The notes beneath the pieces were generated by a model. It made no database searches, was not told where the DNA came from, and was given only the letters and a program-made list of their open reading frames with translations. A program made the position numbers and the translations under genes. Of a stretch of 64,000 nucleotides of DNA, positions 36,901 to 50,100 are shown piece after piece (the first letter of the stretch is position 1; the number at the start of each line of letters is the position of its first letter). This DNA comes from Periplaneta americana (Eukaryota > Arthropoda > Insecta > Blattodea > Blattidae): the NCBI RefSeq assembly GCF_040183065.1, contig NC_091119.1:199913543-199977542 (forward strand), read 5' to 3'.

Positions 36901-38142
36901 AAATGAGTAAAGATTGTTGTAGCAAAAATTATGAAAATAAAAATGAAAAGAGTAAAGATTGTTGTAGCAAAAATTGAGAAAATAAAAATGAAAAGAGTAA
37001 AAATTATTGTAGCAAATTTGGGAAAATGAAAATGAAAAGAGTAAAGATTGTTGTAGCAAAAACTGGGAAAATAAAAATGAAAAGAGTAAAGATTGTTGTA
37101 GCAAAAATTGGGAAAATAAAAATGAAAAGAGTAAAGATTGTTGTAGCAAAAATTGGGAAAATAAAAATGAAAAGAGTAAAGATTGTTGTAGCAAAAATTG
37201 GGAAAATAAAAATGAAAAGAGTAAAGATTGTTGTAGCAAAAACTGGGAAAATAAAAATGAAAAGAGTAAAGATTGTTGTAGCAAAAATTGGGAAAATAAA
37301 AATGAAAAGAGTAAAGTTTGTTGTAGCTAAAACTGGGAAAATAAAAATGAAAAGAGTAAAGATTGTTGTAGCAAAAATTATGAAAATAAAAATGAAATGA
37401 GTAAAGATTGTTGTAGCAAAAATTGGGAAAATAAAAATGAAAAGAGTAAAGATTGTTGTAGCAAAAATTATGAAAATAAAAATGAAAAGAGTAAAGATTG
37501 TTGTAGCAAAAATTGAGAAAATAAAAATGAAAAGAGTAAAAATTATTGTAGCAAATTTGGGAAAATGATAATGAAAAGAGTAAAGATTGTTGTAGCAAAA
37601 ATTGGGAAAATAAAAATGAAAAGAGTAAAGATTGTTGTAGCAAAAATTGGGAAAATAAAAATGAAAAGAGTAAAGTTTGTTGTAGCTAAAACTGGGAAAA
37701 TAAAAATGAAAAGAGTAAAGATTGTTGTAGCAAAAATTATGAAAATAAAAATGAAATGAGTAAAGATTGTTGTAGCAAAAATTGGGAAAATAAAAATGAA
37801 AAGAGTAAAGATTGTTGTAGCAAAAATTGCGAAAATAAAAATGAAATGAGTAAAGATTGTTGTAGCAAAAATTGGGAAAATAAAAATTAAAATAGTAAAG
37901 ATTGTTGTAGCAAAAATTATGAAAATAAAAATGAAAAGAGTAAAGATTGTTGTAGCAAAAATTGGGAAAATAAAAATGAAAAGAGTAAAGATTGTTGTAG
38001 CAAAAATTGAGAAAATAAAAATGAAAAGGGTAATTAAAAAAAGTGAGTCCACAAGACTCTACTTTCAGTGACCACAGCACAACATTCAGTAAACATAGTA
38101 CTGGTAGGCTATAAATGTGTGATCATGAGAGAAGAGAATGAG

Positions 38143-38193
<51 letters not shown>

Positions 38194-41100
38194 TTTCTTT
38201 CTCCCCTTACACATATTGCTTCTTTACTGTTGTTTGTCCATGCTTTAGGTTAAAACTTGTAGCTGCAAAATTGTGTATGCTGTATGTACATTTTTAATAA
38301 TCTGTCAATGTAAATTTAAAGATAATGCTAAAAAAAAATTTTTTTTGGAATCATCTTTATTGATTGTTACAGCTATCTGATGGATAAACTTCAACTGGAA
38401 GAATATGGAAGTCGACTCACAGTGCTTGATGGGAAGACCAGAGCTCCATTCTTTAATGATTCATCTTCCACTCTCGACTTGGTTGATAGGTTCGATGAGA
38501 CCCAGTACAATACACGTAAGTTATCTCATTCATACATTACAGATTTCTGATCTACATTGCAACATTAAGTTGACAAAAAAAATTAAGTATTAAGAGCATA
38601 GGCGGAGATAGAATGATTTCCTTAGGTGGAGGGAGGGCACAATAGGATGATAAAATAATCTAATACACAAATGCATATTTTTGTCGTGATCATAGTAATG
38701 TGCCCACACCATAAAAAAGGCAAATTGATACATATACAAACCACCAGTGTAGCTCACTTGGCAGAGGGATATGCCTAATAATCCAGAGCTGCGCTAAGGT
38801 TTTCCTCAACCGTAATGTGAATGTCAGGTAATCTATGGCGAAATCTCGGCCTCATCTCGCCATCACCAATTCCATGACCATTCCAATTAAATAATCTAGT
38901 AGATGATATAGCATCGTTAAATACCTAATTTAAAAAAAAAACATACATATACGTACACAATGAGAAAATAAACATTCTATGTTATGATTACATTTAAAGT
39001 GTTGTTGTTGTTTTCTAATGTCAGGTGTTTGACAATAAAGTCATTTGACCTCTTGCACTCCAATATTTTTCAAAGATATTATCATGACCAGCCAATGAAG
39101 CACAGATTTTGAGGTGTTCCGAATCCATTTCTTGGTTTGAGTTGCACAATGGGCAGTTAGGGGACTGATATATTCCAATTCTATGCAGGTGTTTGGCCAA
39201 ACAATCATGGCCTGTTGCCAATCTAAATGCAGCTACAGACGATTTTCAAATGGCAAGTTGTAGTCGATTTAAGTGAACATCATATTTTAACGTTTTGGTG
39301 GCTACTTCATTCACACACAACCCCCAGAATGTCTGGAGGACCACACCTGCTGTTGGTCGACGGGTCCACTGGACCTAGCTGGGAGATCTTGTTGATCACC
39401 AGCTTTCCCTCCTTAAGCCACTGGAGGACGATTTTAGTGCCATAGCAGGTCAGCACTAGGAACAGAAAAGTAGAAAGAGGAGGAAGGAAAGGGAAATGAA
39501 CCCCTAGGCCTCGAATGCTTTAATGCCGTCGGGATCGAAGAAAGTAAGAGTTCAGTCAGAGGACTGGATAGGAAAGAGTAAAGAGGGAATTAGGTATTAG
39601 ATAGAGAAAAATTATACCAAATTCAGTCATTAACTCATCAAGCTGACCAGTGCTAATGGTTGAGTAGCCCCTCCCTTTAGTTCAGCTCGTAAAATTATGC
39701 TTACTAACAGCTGCACCACGGGAAGGTAGGGATGGGACATTGGGTATTTGTCCAGGTTGGTTCCTTAAAGCCTTCAATGGGAAGGATTAATGACTCTCCC
39801 CCCTGTATCCAACAGATACCCTTTTGCAGCCATTTAAAGTACATTACATTATGGTTTACTCTAGAAGCGAAATAAAGCTGTAGATTTCATTTCATTTCAT
39901 TTCTTATATTCCATAGATCTTACATGAGCACTGAAGCTTTAAGATGTGGAACAAGTCAAAATTTTACAATATAACAGTTACATTTTTACAAATTTTTACA
40001 ATTTTTACAATATTTTACAATTTTCTTGTGTGACACTGAATTTCTGGCATGTAAAATAACACTCTGACACCCAATTGATTAATATTGTGAAAAGAATTCT
40101 TAAAAACGACATTTTTTTATAATTTCATTGCTCACATAATTATGGTTTCTGTCTCCTAAGTTCAGATGACTCTGCTCATTCACTTTTACTGAATATAGAA
40201 ACATGTGACAGTTCCACAGCTGTGCCTTGGTACTGTAGTTGCTGTGAGCAATCTTGATATTTTAAATAATGCAATTTATAAACAACTACAGCCCATAAAC
40301 GAGTTATCTGTAGGTATGTTATGAACAACGATTTACATTATTGCTCGCACAGACTTGAATTCATTTGTCATAATTTCAGATGAGACTGGCATAGATATTG
40401 CGCAAGCTCTGGAACAAGAACTATGGCTGAGTATGGAAGGTCTTCTGGCGTATGAGAAAGAGCAGAGAATCGCAGGAGGAAGGTCGACAGTGGTCGTGTT
40501 CATGCCCAGAAATGCCATCAGTCTCAGTGACAATGACTTGACAATCGCAAAGGACAAAATCAAACAATTTAGGGAAGTCTTTCCAGGTTTGTATTATTTA
40601 AGTTATTTTCCTGTTTTTTTACAACGAAGATTTCTTTTTAAATGAAGTAGAATACGTCATTAAAAATAATGTAATAAAGGGCTACAAATAAAGGAAAATT
40701 GCAATGCAATACGCTGTTACAGAATTATGTATAGAGTAATTTAAAAACTAGCAAATACTGACTCTCGTCACAAAGAAGGGGAGTACAGAATATTCACAAC
40801 ACGACAAAATAACCGAACTGTTGTCTAACACCTAAAATATACAAAGAGAAAGTGAATGTCATATTTGTTACATTAATTTCTTATTAACTGTTTACTCCAG
40901 CCCTTCATAGCAATAGGTACGGTAATGGGTTTCTTATACTCAGCATTCCAAGTTACTTTCCTATGTCTCCACTTTTCCTTTACAAATTACATCGTTCCTG
41001 TTGTTTCAGATGTGAAATTCTTGTACCTGGCTCCCGGAAATATGGAAAACTACGCAGAATTAGTGGACGATCCTACAAAAGATTTCATCCAAAATAATTA

Positions 41101-44100
41101 CCAGGGAACTGTTACAGATTTGACCGTCTACATTGATAATCTTGTGACTAGAATTGGACAAGGTAAGCTCAACTCCGATATAAAGCAGGTAATTTTAATA
41201 ATAGAAGGTAAAAATATTTGGTTTTGAAATGTTGAGATGTAAAAAGTATTTTGTTTGTGAGATGTTGTGATATAAAAAGGGATGCTGGGATATATATTAT
41301 TATAGTTACACGTATAAGTTTCAGGTTCGTGAGATCATGTATAAATAGTATATTGTAATTAATTAATTACAATTTGAAGATACTTTTTTTTTTAACGTTA
41401 AAATGCGTTTTCATCTACGTCATCAGGTTTGTTGCCAAGATACTAGTAGGAATCCATTGTTGATATAAACAGCTATTCAGTTTGGATGACATTTTGTATG
41501 CTTAACATTTCAATATTTAAGTCGTTCTGAATTATGGATTTTAAAGACAAGAAGGAAGACGAAGAGTGGATAATCTATTCTAATTCTCAATCCTTCATAT
41601 AAATGTGAAGCATTTCGTATTTCGTTTAGGAGAGAAGATTGTAGAGGAAATCGTACTTCTAATGTTAGTTCTGTTGCCAGGAAATGTATCATTCCGCACT
41701 TTTGAAGGTAAAGAATTTTGTTCATGAGATGTTGAGTTACAAAATTGTCTGATATCAGTATTATGTAAAAATATTTTGTTTGTGGAATGCTGAGAGATAG
41801 TTTGGTTCATGAGGCAATGAGATATAATGAGTTTTGTTCATGAAGATTCGAGGTATAAAAAGAATTACAGTATACTTTATGAGATGCTGGAGATAGTGTG
41901 TGTTGCGTGCTTAAATTTATAATGTCATTGTTATGACGAATGAATGAAAGAATTCTTTCCGAAATGAAAAGGAAATAAAATATTATTCAATGTAACTAAC
42001 AGCATAATAAGAATAATTTCGAGGAAAAATTGTTCCGGAGCCGGGTATCGAACCCGGGACCTTTGGTTTAACGTACCAACGCTCTACCACTGAGCTACCC
42101 GGGAACTCTAACCGACACCGATCCAATTTTTCCCTCTATATCCACAGACCTCAAAGTGGGCTGACAACCGTCAAGCAACCAACTTCGAGTGCACACTAAC
42201 TCCGTGTGACTTAAATTGTGGTTTTCTGTTAACGAACAGTGACGTGTATTATGCAAATCAAGATTTCAGGTATAACTCCCTGTAAAGTTGATTTGAATAA
42301 TTTCGAGGAAAAATTGTTCCGGAGCCGGGTATCGAACCCGGGACCTTTGGTTTAACGTACCAACGCTCTCAACTTTACAGGGAGTTATATCTGAAATCTT
42401 GATTTGCAGCATAATGATAATAAGCTACTACAAGGAAATGCAATGAAGTATGTGCTTGGAAAGCTTATAGCGAGATTTGAAAAATATGTGACCGTTATGG
42501 TTATCGTAAACTTTGAAGTAAGTTACCCTTTCATGGAAGAAATTAGTTGTGTAGAAAAATGATTCAGTTACAGACGAAGTTTTAATGTAATTATTTAGTG
42601 TGATGGGAGATGAGACATTTAACCACAAACAGAAAAACAAATGTAATTAAATGAAAATAACGGTATCATTAAAATAACAAAACCATATCCATAATATAAA
42701 ATAAGTGTACAAAAATAAATAAATCAGTATAAGTAAATAAATAAATAAATGAGTGAGTAAGCAGGTGAATGAATGAATGTATAAACGTGGCAAACCAATA
42801 TATAAAGTTAAATACAGTATTATTTGTCATTCATAGTAACACCACCGGAAAGGGAGCAAGTCCATTCTTCTCAGGAAATTTTCTAAAAGAAAAAAGTACC
42901 AGTAATGTGAAATTTTTTATGTACTTATGTGTGTATTTGTTGTGGGGTGGAATGGATGGACACACATGCTTACATCATTTCGTACACAGGGTTATGCTTT
43001 CCTATGTTAACATAGTGTGTTATGTTACATCTGCGAGTCCTTTTTATAATACTGTATTTGATTTTATTTGCAATGTACCGGTATTTTTGGTACCAATAGT
43101 GCTGCCAACACTAGAAGTAGAACTCCTTGCAGCAACAATCACTAGAATCTCAGGATGGTCATGATGTCTGTTGGGACAGTCAAGATGGCATTCCTCTGAT
43201 ATTTAGAAATGTTTTGTTATATATAGTGACCGTTAGGCAACTTCCTGAATCATCTCTGTGGTATTGCCCATATGATTTCCTACTCATTACATGAGTCCAT
43301 GAGATTGTGTGGTTAAGCAATTTGTATATAGAAAGGCGTTGTTAATAGTTTGAATTCAATACAGTACAGTGAAATGTCGCTATTACGAATGTCAGAATTT
43401 CGAATTTTTCAGAATAACGAAATAATTTTTTAGTTCCAGCCATTTTACTATTAATTTACATGTTAAAAATGTTCAGTTTAAAGAACACTTAAGTAACGAA
43501 CTATTCAGTTTAACATAATTATAATTCATCGCACTACAAAAAATGTTATTTTAACGAAATTAGATCTAATAAGCAGTTAAAAATTACTTAAAATTAATTC
43601 GAAAGAAAATAAAATAAATGAATTATTGCTAGGCATCGGTCACTCTTGGTTTTAGTGAGTTTTCTGAATGCACTTCTGTAGGCGCGATTGTTGTGGTTTG
43701 AATTTATATTTACATGAAACAATTTAATAAAATCGAACTTTCAGTTGTCGCATATGCATTATTATAGTACCGATACTTATTGAAGTTGCATTATAATATG
43801 GACAAAGTATAACCTAACCCAGGTACAGTATCTGTTATTCCATAGTATGGGACACAGTTTGTAGGCAAATTTGATCAATTTTCGGCTTAACGAAATTTCA
43901 CTATAACGAAAATAATTACAGTACCCCCTCGAGTTCGTTATTCTGGCATTACACTGTATGTAACATGATACTGAGTTACGGTATTTGCTTATAATTGATA
44001 TAGCATTTGCTTTTGAAATGAATAAACCAACAGAAAGTATAAGCCTTCTTAAAATAATTTCAAATTGTTTTTCTCATTTAACTAAAGCAAAATTAACATA

Positions 44101-47100
44101 GTTGAAACTAATTATTACAAACTATAATTTACTAAGACATTAAAAATGACAACTTGTTTGTTTTTCTAGTACCACTACGAGTGACCAATCCAACGTGTGG
44201 ATCCACCTGGCAAGGAGAAAGTTATAACAACGGAGACTTCACTCACTCTGTGAAGCATCTTGGAGTCAATTATCATCGAATAAGTTCCAACTATTTGTTC
44301 GGAGTAGGCGCAATCGAAATCAAGGTAATTCCAGTCATTTACCTTCAGTTCTTAACGTTATTCCAGGAAATCATTCCAAAAATGATCCTCCATACATTCT
44401 TAAGTTAGATTCCATGGAACTACTCTGCAGCACATGTAAGGATCACCTTCAAATTTATACAGATGGATCTCTAAATCCTAATAATGGGACATCAGGAGCA
44501 GGGTGTTATATTCCAAAATATCAAGAAAGTTATTTCATACCATGTTCATCCTCCTCCAGTCTTGACACTGAATTGCTAGCTATTGATGCTGCTCTTCAGT
44601 GTGTTACTCAAATTTCTGAAAAATCTATTTGCATACTTACCGACTCCAAGGGGGCTATATTTAATATAATTAAATATGTACCAAACCTATATGCACATAG
44701 AATTATTCCAATTCAGAAACAACTAAGTAAACTAAAAGGAAATAACATTTCAATGGATACCTAGTCATTGTGGTATACCTGGAAACGAGAAAGTCGATGA
44801 TATTGCAAAACAGGCAACATATTTGCAACCAAGACCTCTTCAAGTGATATCTCTATCCAATGCTTTTGCTTCAGTAAAGTCTCATTTTACAAACCTATGG
44901 CTCAACAATTGGCTCTCTTCTGACAAAGGAAAAATTTTACAGTCTGTACAAAAGAAACCAAATGACCTGGAAATGTACAAAAACTTGCCCAGACATGTTC
45001 AAACATTTTTAACAAGAGCCAGAACAGGTCACATTGTCACTCAATTGTACCTACACCTATTTCACATTTCTGATAATCCTACTTGTCTGTGGTGTAATAA
45101 TCATGATGAAGATCTGGAACACATTCTTCTATACTGTCCATCCATAAACTACAAAAGAAGTAAATTAAAATCATCAGTACCAGTTGCAGAAGACACAGCC
45201 CTGCAGTATATATTGACTACATCCCACCTCTGGCTACTAGCAACAGGCATCTATAATGAACACCGATCAAAATACCCCTCATTTCTCGTGAAAAACAACT
45301 GAATAGACTACAGTGGACTATAGTGGACTTTATGTTGTCAACAAACAGTTGGATACATTAAGAAGATTGATTGATTATGCTTTTCTTTTATAAAAACAAA
45401 AATATGTTCAGTTTCGAGTGAGTTGTCCCAGAATACTAACACATACTTCATTATAAAATGAAAGTGCACAAAGTATGCTATTTTAAGGGTGTTGATATTG
45501 CCAGTACAAGATAAGGATCTTACATCTTAGTGCATAAAAGGGCAGAGCTCAGTATATTCTATATGTATTTTCCAGTTCAAATGATTATCAAATTCCAAAC
45601 CAAGAAACTATGTGCTTACTGTATAGATTCTCTGAAATCAGTACCATTTAATCTAATATTGTACTGGTATTGTAGTTTATTCTGCAACAAATAACATAAT
45701 AAAATAAACTTAGTCTTTCCTAGGCATGTCTATAATAAATAATAAATTACGGTACAATAATAGATTAACAGTCATTCACTCATAGTGTTCCGCCTTCCTC
45801 TTTGTCTCCTCATATGATCCACACATCTTAATGTCGTCTATCATCTGATATCTTCTTTCATCTGATATCTTCTTCTGCCCCGAACTCTTCTCCCGAGCAC
45901 CATTCCTTCCAGTGCATCCTACAGAAGGCAGTTTCTTCTCAGCCAGTGACCCAACCAATTCCTTTTCTTCTTCCTGATCAGTTCCAGCATCATTCTTTCT
46001 TCACCCACTCTTTCTAACATAGCTTTATTTCTAATTCTGTCTGTCCATTTCACGTGCTCCATTCTTCTCCATATCCACATTTCAAATGCTTCTAGTCACT
46101 TCTCTTTACTTCTTCGTAATGTTCATGTTTCTACCTCATACAATGCTACACTCCACACAAAGCACTTCACTAGTCTCTTCCATAGTTCTTTCTCCAGAGG
46201 TCCGCAGAAGATGCTCCTTTTTCTATTAAAAGCTTCCTTTGCCATTGCTATCCTCCTTTTGACTTCCTGACAGCAGCTCATGTTACTGCTTATAGTACAC
46301 CCCAAGTATTGAAGCTGTCCACTTGCTCTACTGCCTCACTTAGAATTTTTAAGTTTACCTTCTTTACTTTTCTTCCCACAACCATGGTCTTCGTCTTGTT
46401 TGCATTTATCTTCATCCCATACTGCTCACAGCTGTCATTTAGCTCTAGAACATAGCCCTTAGTATCGTCTCCCCTTCTGCTAACAACGACATATCATCAG
46501 CAAATGTTCTTCCTCCTACTGTCACTCCTCCCATGTTCTGAAAACAGTTCTTCACAAAATCCTCCAAGTAGATAAACAGTGAAGATGAGAAATTACAAAA
46601 AAGAAAATATATTAGACTTTAAATAAGTTATGTACGAACAGAGAAAATTACCAAATAATAATAAAAATACTTTATACAAATTATTTTCCATCTGGAAAAG
46701 TCCAACAAATAAGTAAACCTATTTAGAATTCTGAATTAGAAAGCTAATGAAAGCAACATGAAAACATTAAGTTATTTACTTATTTAAGAGACTTGCAGGC
46801 ATACCAGAAGAAGTGACAGAATATTACCAATGCTATTGTAAGAGAAGACGAGAACTAAGAGTTTTCTACAGATTAATTGCACATAATTAATATAACTTGA
46901 CTCGAAAAAGGTTTCGGAAATGAAGATAGGACACCTACATGCAGTGAAATGGTAGTGACGTCATAGATCAATAAAGCAAACTACCGTACAATATGTCAGT
47001 GCAAACAACGTGCACATAAATAACATTATGTTTGAGTGAATGTAGGAAGAGAATAATACAGTAGGTTTATTTAAATATTGTAAGTAGAGGAAACAACCAT

Positions 47101-50100
47101 TTTAGCTATAGTACGTAAGTACTACATCCCGCTTTCCTTCTTCTGTTTTTCAGGTTCAACAGGAACGTACAGGTGACTTGAAGGTGTGCTATTCAAGGAA
47201 GTACGAGTTCCCTGACAATGCTACTTCCAGTACTAATAATAATGACATCACGTGCATGCAGACATCCAGCACAAATGTCATTAAATTAGAAAATCCTTGC
47301 TCTGGTTATGAATACATCGCACAATGTCCGCCCCTCTACATTTCTGTTTCACCAGTGAGCACAACTCCACAATATAATTGCCAAGGTAAGAAAACAACAT
47401 TGCCAATCTGTGAATCCAAATAACAACCTGATACAGTTGAAATATTTGAGTGTCTATATGTGCACAATTTGTGTAGAACAATCTAATGTCTCTACAAGAA
47501 GTGACAAATTTATGCTCTAAAAGTTTGTAATATGAAGAAAAGGAAGATACTTTATTTGGCATTAAGGGGGAAAGATAATTTTAGATCTAAAACAGTTACT
47601 GTACGATAAATAATTGTTAAGAACATACAGAACACACTACAAAAACATCTTGACACACAGACAAGATATACATAAAAAAAAACAACTTAACAGGTGTATA
47701 CAATGATGAAAGAGTAATGGAACGGAGAAAAATTCTCTCCGGCGCCGGGATTTGAACCTGGATTTTCAGCTCTATGTGCTGATGCTTTATCCACTAAGCC
47801 ACACCGGATACCCATCCCGGTGTCAGACAGAATCGTCTCAGATTAAGTTCCAACTCTTGGGTTCCCTCTAGTGGCCGCCCTCTGCACTACGTCGTAGATG
47901 TCTATGAACGTAGGACCGAAGTCCACACATGTGCTGAGGTGCACTCGTTATGAGTGACTAGTTGGCCGGGATCCGACGGAATAAGCGCCGTCTTAAATCA
48001 CGAAGTGATTTACGCATATCATATATATTATTTTAATGTACTGAAGTACATATGATATTTCCATGCAGATATTCTGCGTCATCATACAATGAAAGAGTAA
48101 TGGAACGGAGAAAAATTCTCTCCGGCGCCAGGATTTGGACTTCAGTCCTATGTTCATAGACATCTATGACATTGTGCAGAGGGCGGCCACTAGAGGGAAC
48201 CCAAGAGTTGGAACTTAAACTGAGACGATTCTGTCCGACGCCGGGGTGGGTATCCGGTGTGGCTTAGTGGATAAAGCATCAGCACGTAGAGCTGAAAACC
48301 TGGGTTCAAATCCCAGCGCCGGAGAGAATTTTTCTCCGTTCCATTACTCTTTCATCGTATGATGACGCAGAATATCTGCATGGAAATATCATATGTACTT
48401 CGGTACATTAAAATAATATAGGTGTACACAAACTACCATGCAACAATTGGAATGATTTCTACATTGGACAAACTGGAAGATCATTTCAAACACGTTACAA
48501 GGAACATATCACAGTCATTACCAAACTACACAACAATTTAACCTACCGGTATGCAGAACACATCACAAACTTCAATCACAAGTACAGCAGCATGGATACT
48601 GATATGAAAATACTACATTCCAGCCAAAAAACTAGAAACTTGACACCCTAGGATAATATGAAATTTAGAAACTTACAAAAACACATCCACAAGACATTCT
48701 GAACACTCAACACAATTTCAAAACACACACCCTTTTGACACAATCATGAACACACCCCACCACAACAGGAAACCAGAAGATAGCGCAGGACCTTCACTAG
48801 GCTTTGGACGATGAAGGATATCACTTCGAAACTAGTCAACACAATAAAGAAGTTGCAAGTTAATCAGAGGTTAAGAATAAGTTAGCATGTTTAACTATTT
48901 AGGATGCACCAACTTAGTCAAATTACATTATTTCAAGAACTTGAAACAAACCCTACTTAATTAAATAGAGGAAACTGTTTTAGAGCTCTAGAAAACTACG
49001 AGGCGCGTCCAGAAAGTAAGTTCCCTGGGGCTGTTTACAGAAAAAATGCATGATTTCATGGAAAGATTTATTGGAAAAGATACAGTAACTGTTGAGCTAT
49101 TTTTAAATGTATTCCCCACTAGAATTGAGACATTTGTCATACCATGGGATCGCCACAGAGGTGCAGACGGTTGTCACACACTGGTTCTGATCCCAGGCAA
49201 CAGACTTCTACGACACAGGGATAAAAAAGTTGATTCCATGGTACCGGTAACATTTTATTCCTTTAACACTTGAGCGTGGAATCCTGGGAAACGAGAATGC
49301 GGATGCTTTAGCAAAGAAGGGCAGCACTGTTACTTACAGACCTGTTACTAAATCTGCGTATTCCTCTGTGAAAAGATTTATTAAATCTACATACTTAGAC
49401 TTCAACAAACAAAATTTGATAACACAATCCCAAGGGAAAAAATGGAACTCTATGCATCATAATCCACAGTTAATTCCCGATTTACCACGAAAATCGTCTG
49501 TAGCTGCATTTAGATTGGCAACAGGCCATGATTGTTTGGCCAAACACCTGCATAGAATTGGAATATATCAGTCCCCTAACTGCCCATTGTGCAACTCAAA
49601 CCAAGAAATGGATTCGGAACACCTCAAAATCTGTGCTTCAGTGGCTGGCCATGATAATATCTTTGAAAAATATTGGAGTGCAAGAGGTCAAATGACTTTA
49701 TTGTCAAACGCCTGGCATTAGAAAACAACAACAACTTGAGCATAAACGTTTCACGTTACAAGTTGCTGAGGCACTTTCAATTAGCATTGATTTTATCTAT
49801 CACCTGTAATGGAAAGAAATAAGGACCGAAAAAGTTAGTCTAAGGAGTTGGTGCATGAGCGGCATAAGTAAGAAAAGTATCAGAAAGGAAAGGATTCGTA
49901 AGATTAACATATTGTAATACAGTAGTTTGGTGATGTGATGATGGTAGTGGTGGTAAATCGTGTTCAGTGTGATGAAAATGTGTTTAGGAGAACTTGGATA
50001 TAGAGGTCGATTGAAATGGACCATGGGAAATTTAAAATTTTCTAGTTAATATAGTTATCAGTAGAAGTTTATGGTAAAGAAGTAAATCTTGGAAAATGAT

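Larger units (their letters stand above)
47704..48420. mobile_element. tRNA-bearing element, copy D (head-to-head pair), 11-bp TSD
   Basis: 717 bp flanked by GGTGTATACAA (47693-47703) and GGTGTACACAA (48421-48431). The left half (47704-47921) is largely the reverse complement of 48130-48358, each with one tRNA-like unit. 48024-48129 and 48314-48420 also form about 106-bp inverted ends. AGTAATGGAACGGAGAAAAA, adjoining each acceptor end, appears three times. No protein coding. Confidence 0.8.
47615..48880 (+). mobile_element. Penelope-like element 2, GIY-YIG part, interrupted
   Basis: Segments 47615-47703 and 48421-48880 flank a tRNA-bearing insertion. The second segment shows [19 protein letters not shown], the GIY-YIG nuclease core, then a tail with AGGAAACCAGAAGATAGCGC shared with the copy at 24.5 kb. 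The RT part is absent. Confidence 0.75.

Noticed and set aside
36090-37643. Open frame of 517 codons on the minus strand (Phe/Tyr/Asn-rich), with others of 286-358 codons
   Set aside because: It is the 45-bp tandem array read in frame; the period divisible by 3 keeps all frames open, and the array is inside a host intron.
36150-38035. CRISPR-like regular array
   Set aside because: Units are contiguous 45-bp tandem repeats with no unique spacers, in a eukaryotic intron.
42769-43164. 131-codon frame in intron 12
   Set aside because: No domain, low-complexity start in GAAT repeats, no splice or codon-bias support.
48253-48324. Functional tRNA-Tyr(GTA) gene
   Set aside because: C33 instead of U33, no intron, and location inside a mobile palindrome; listed only as tRNA-like.
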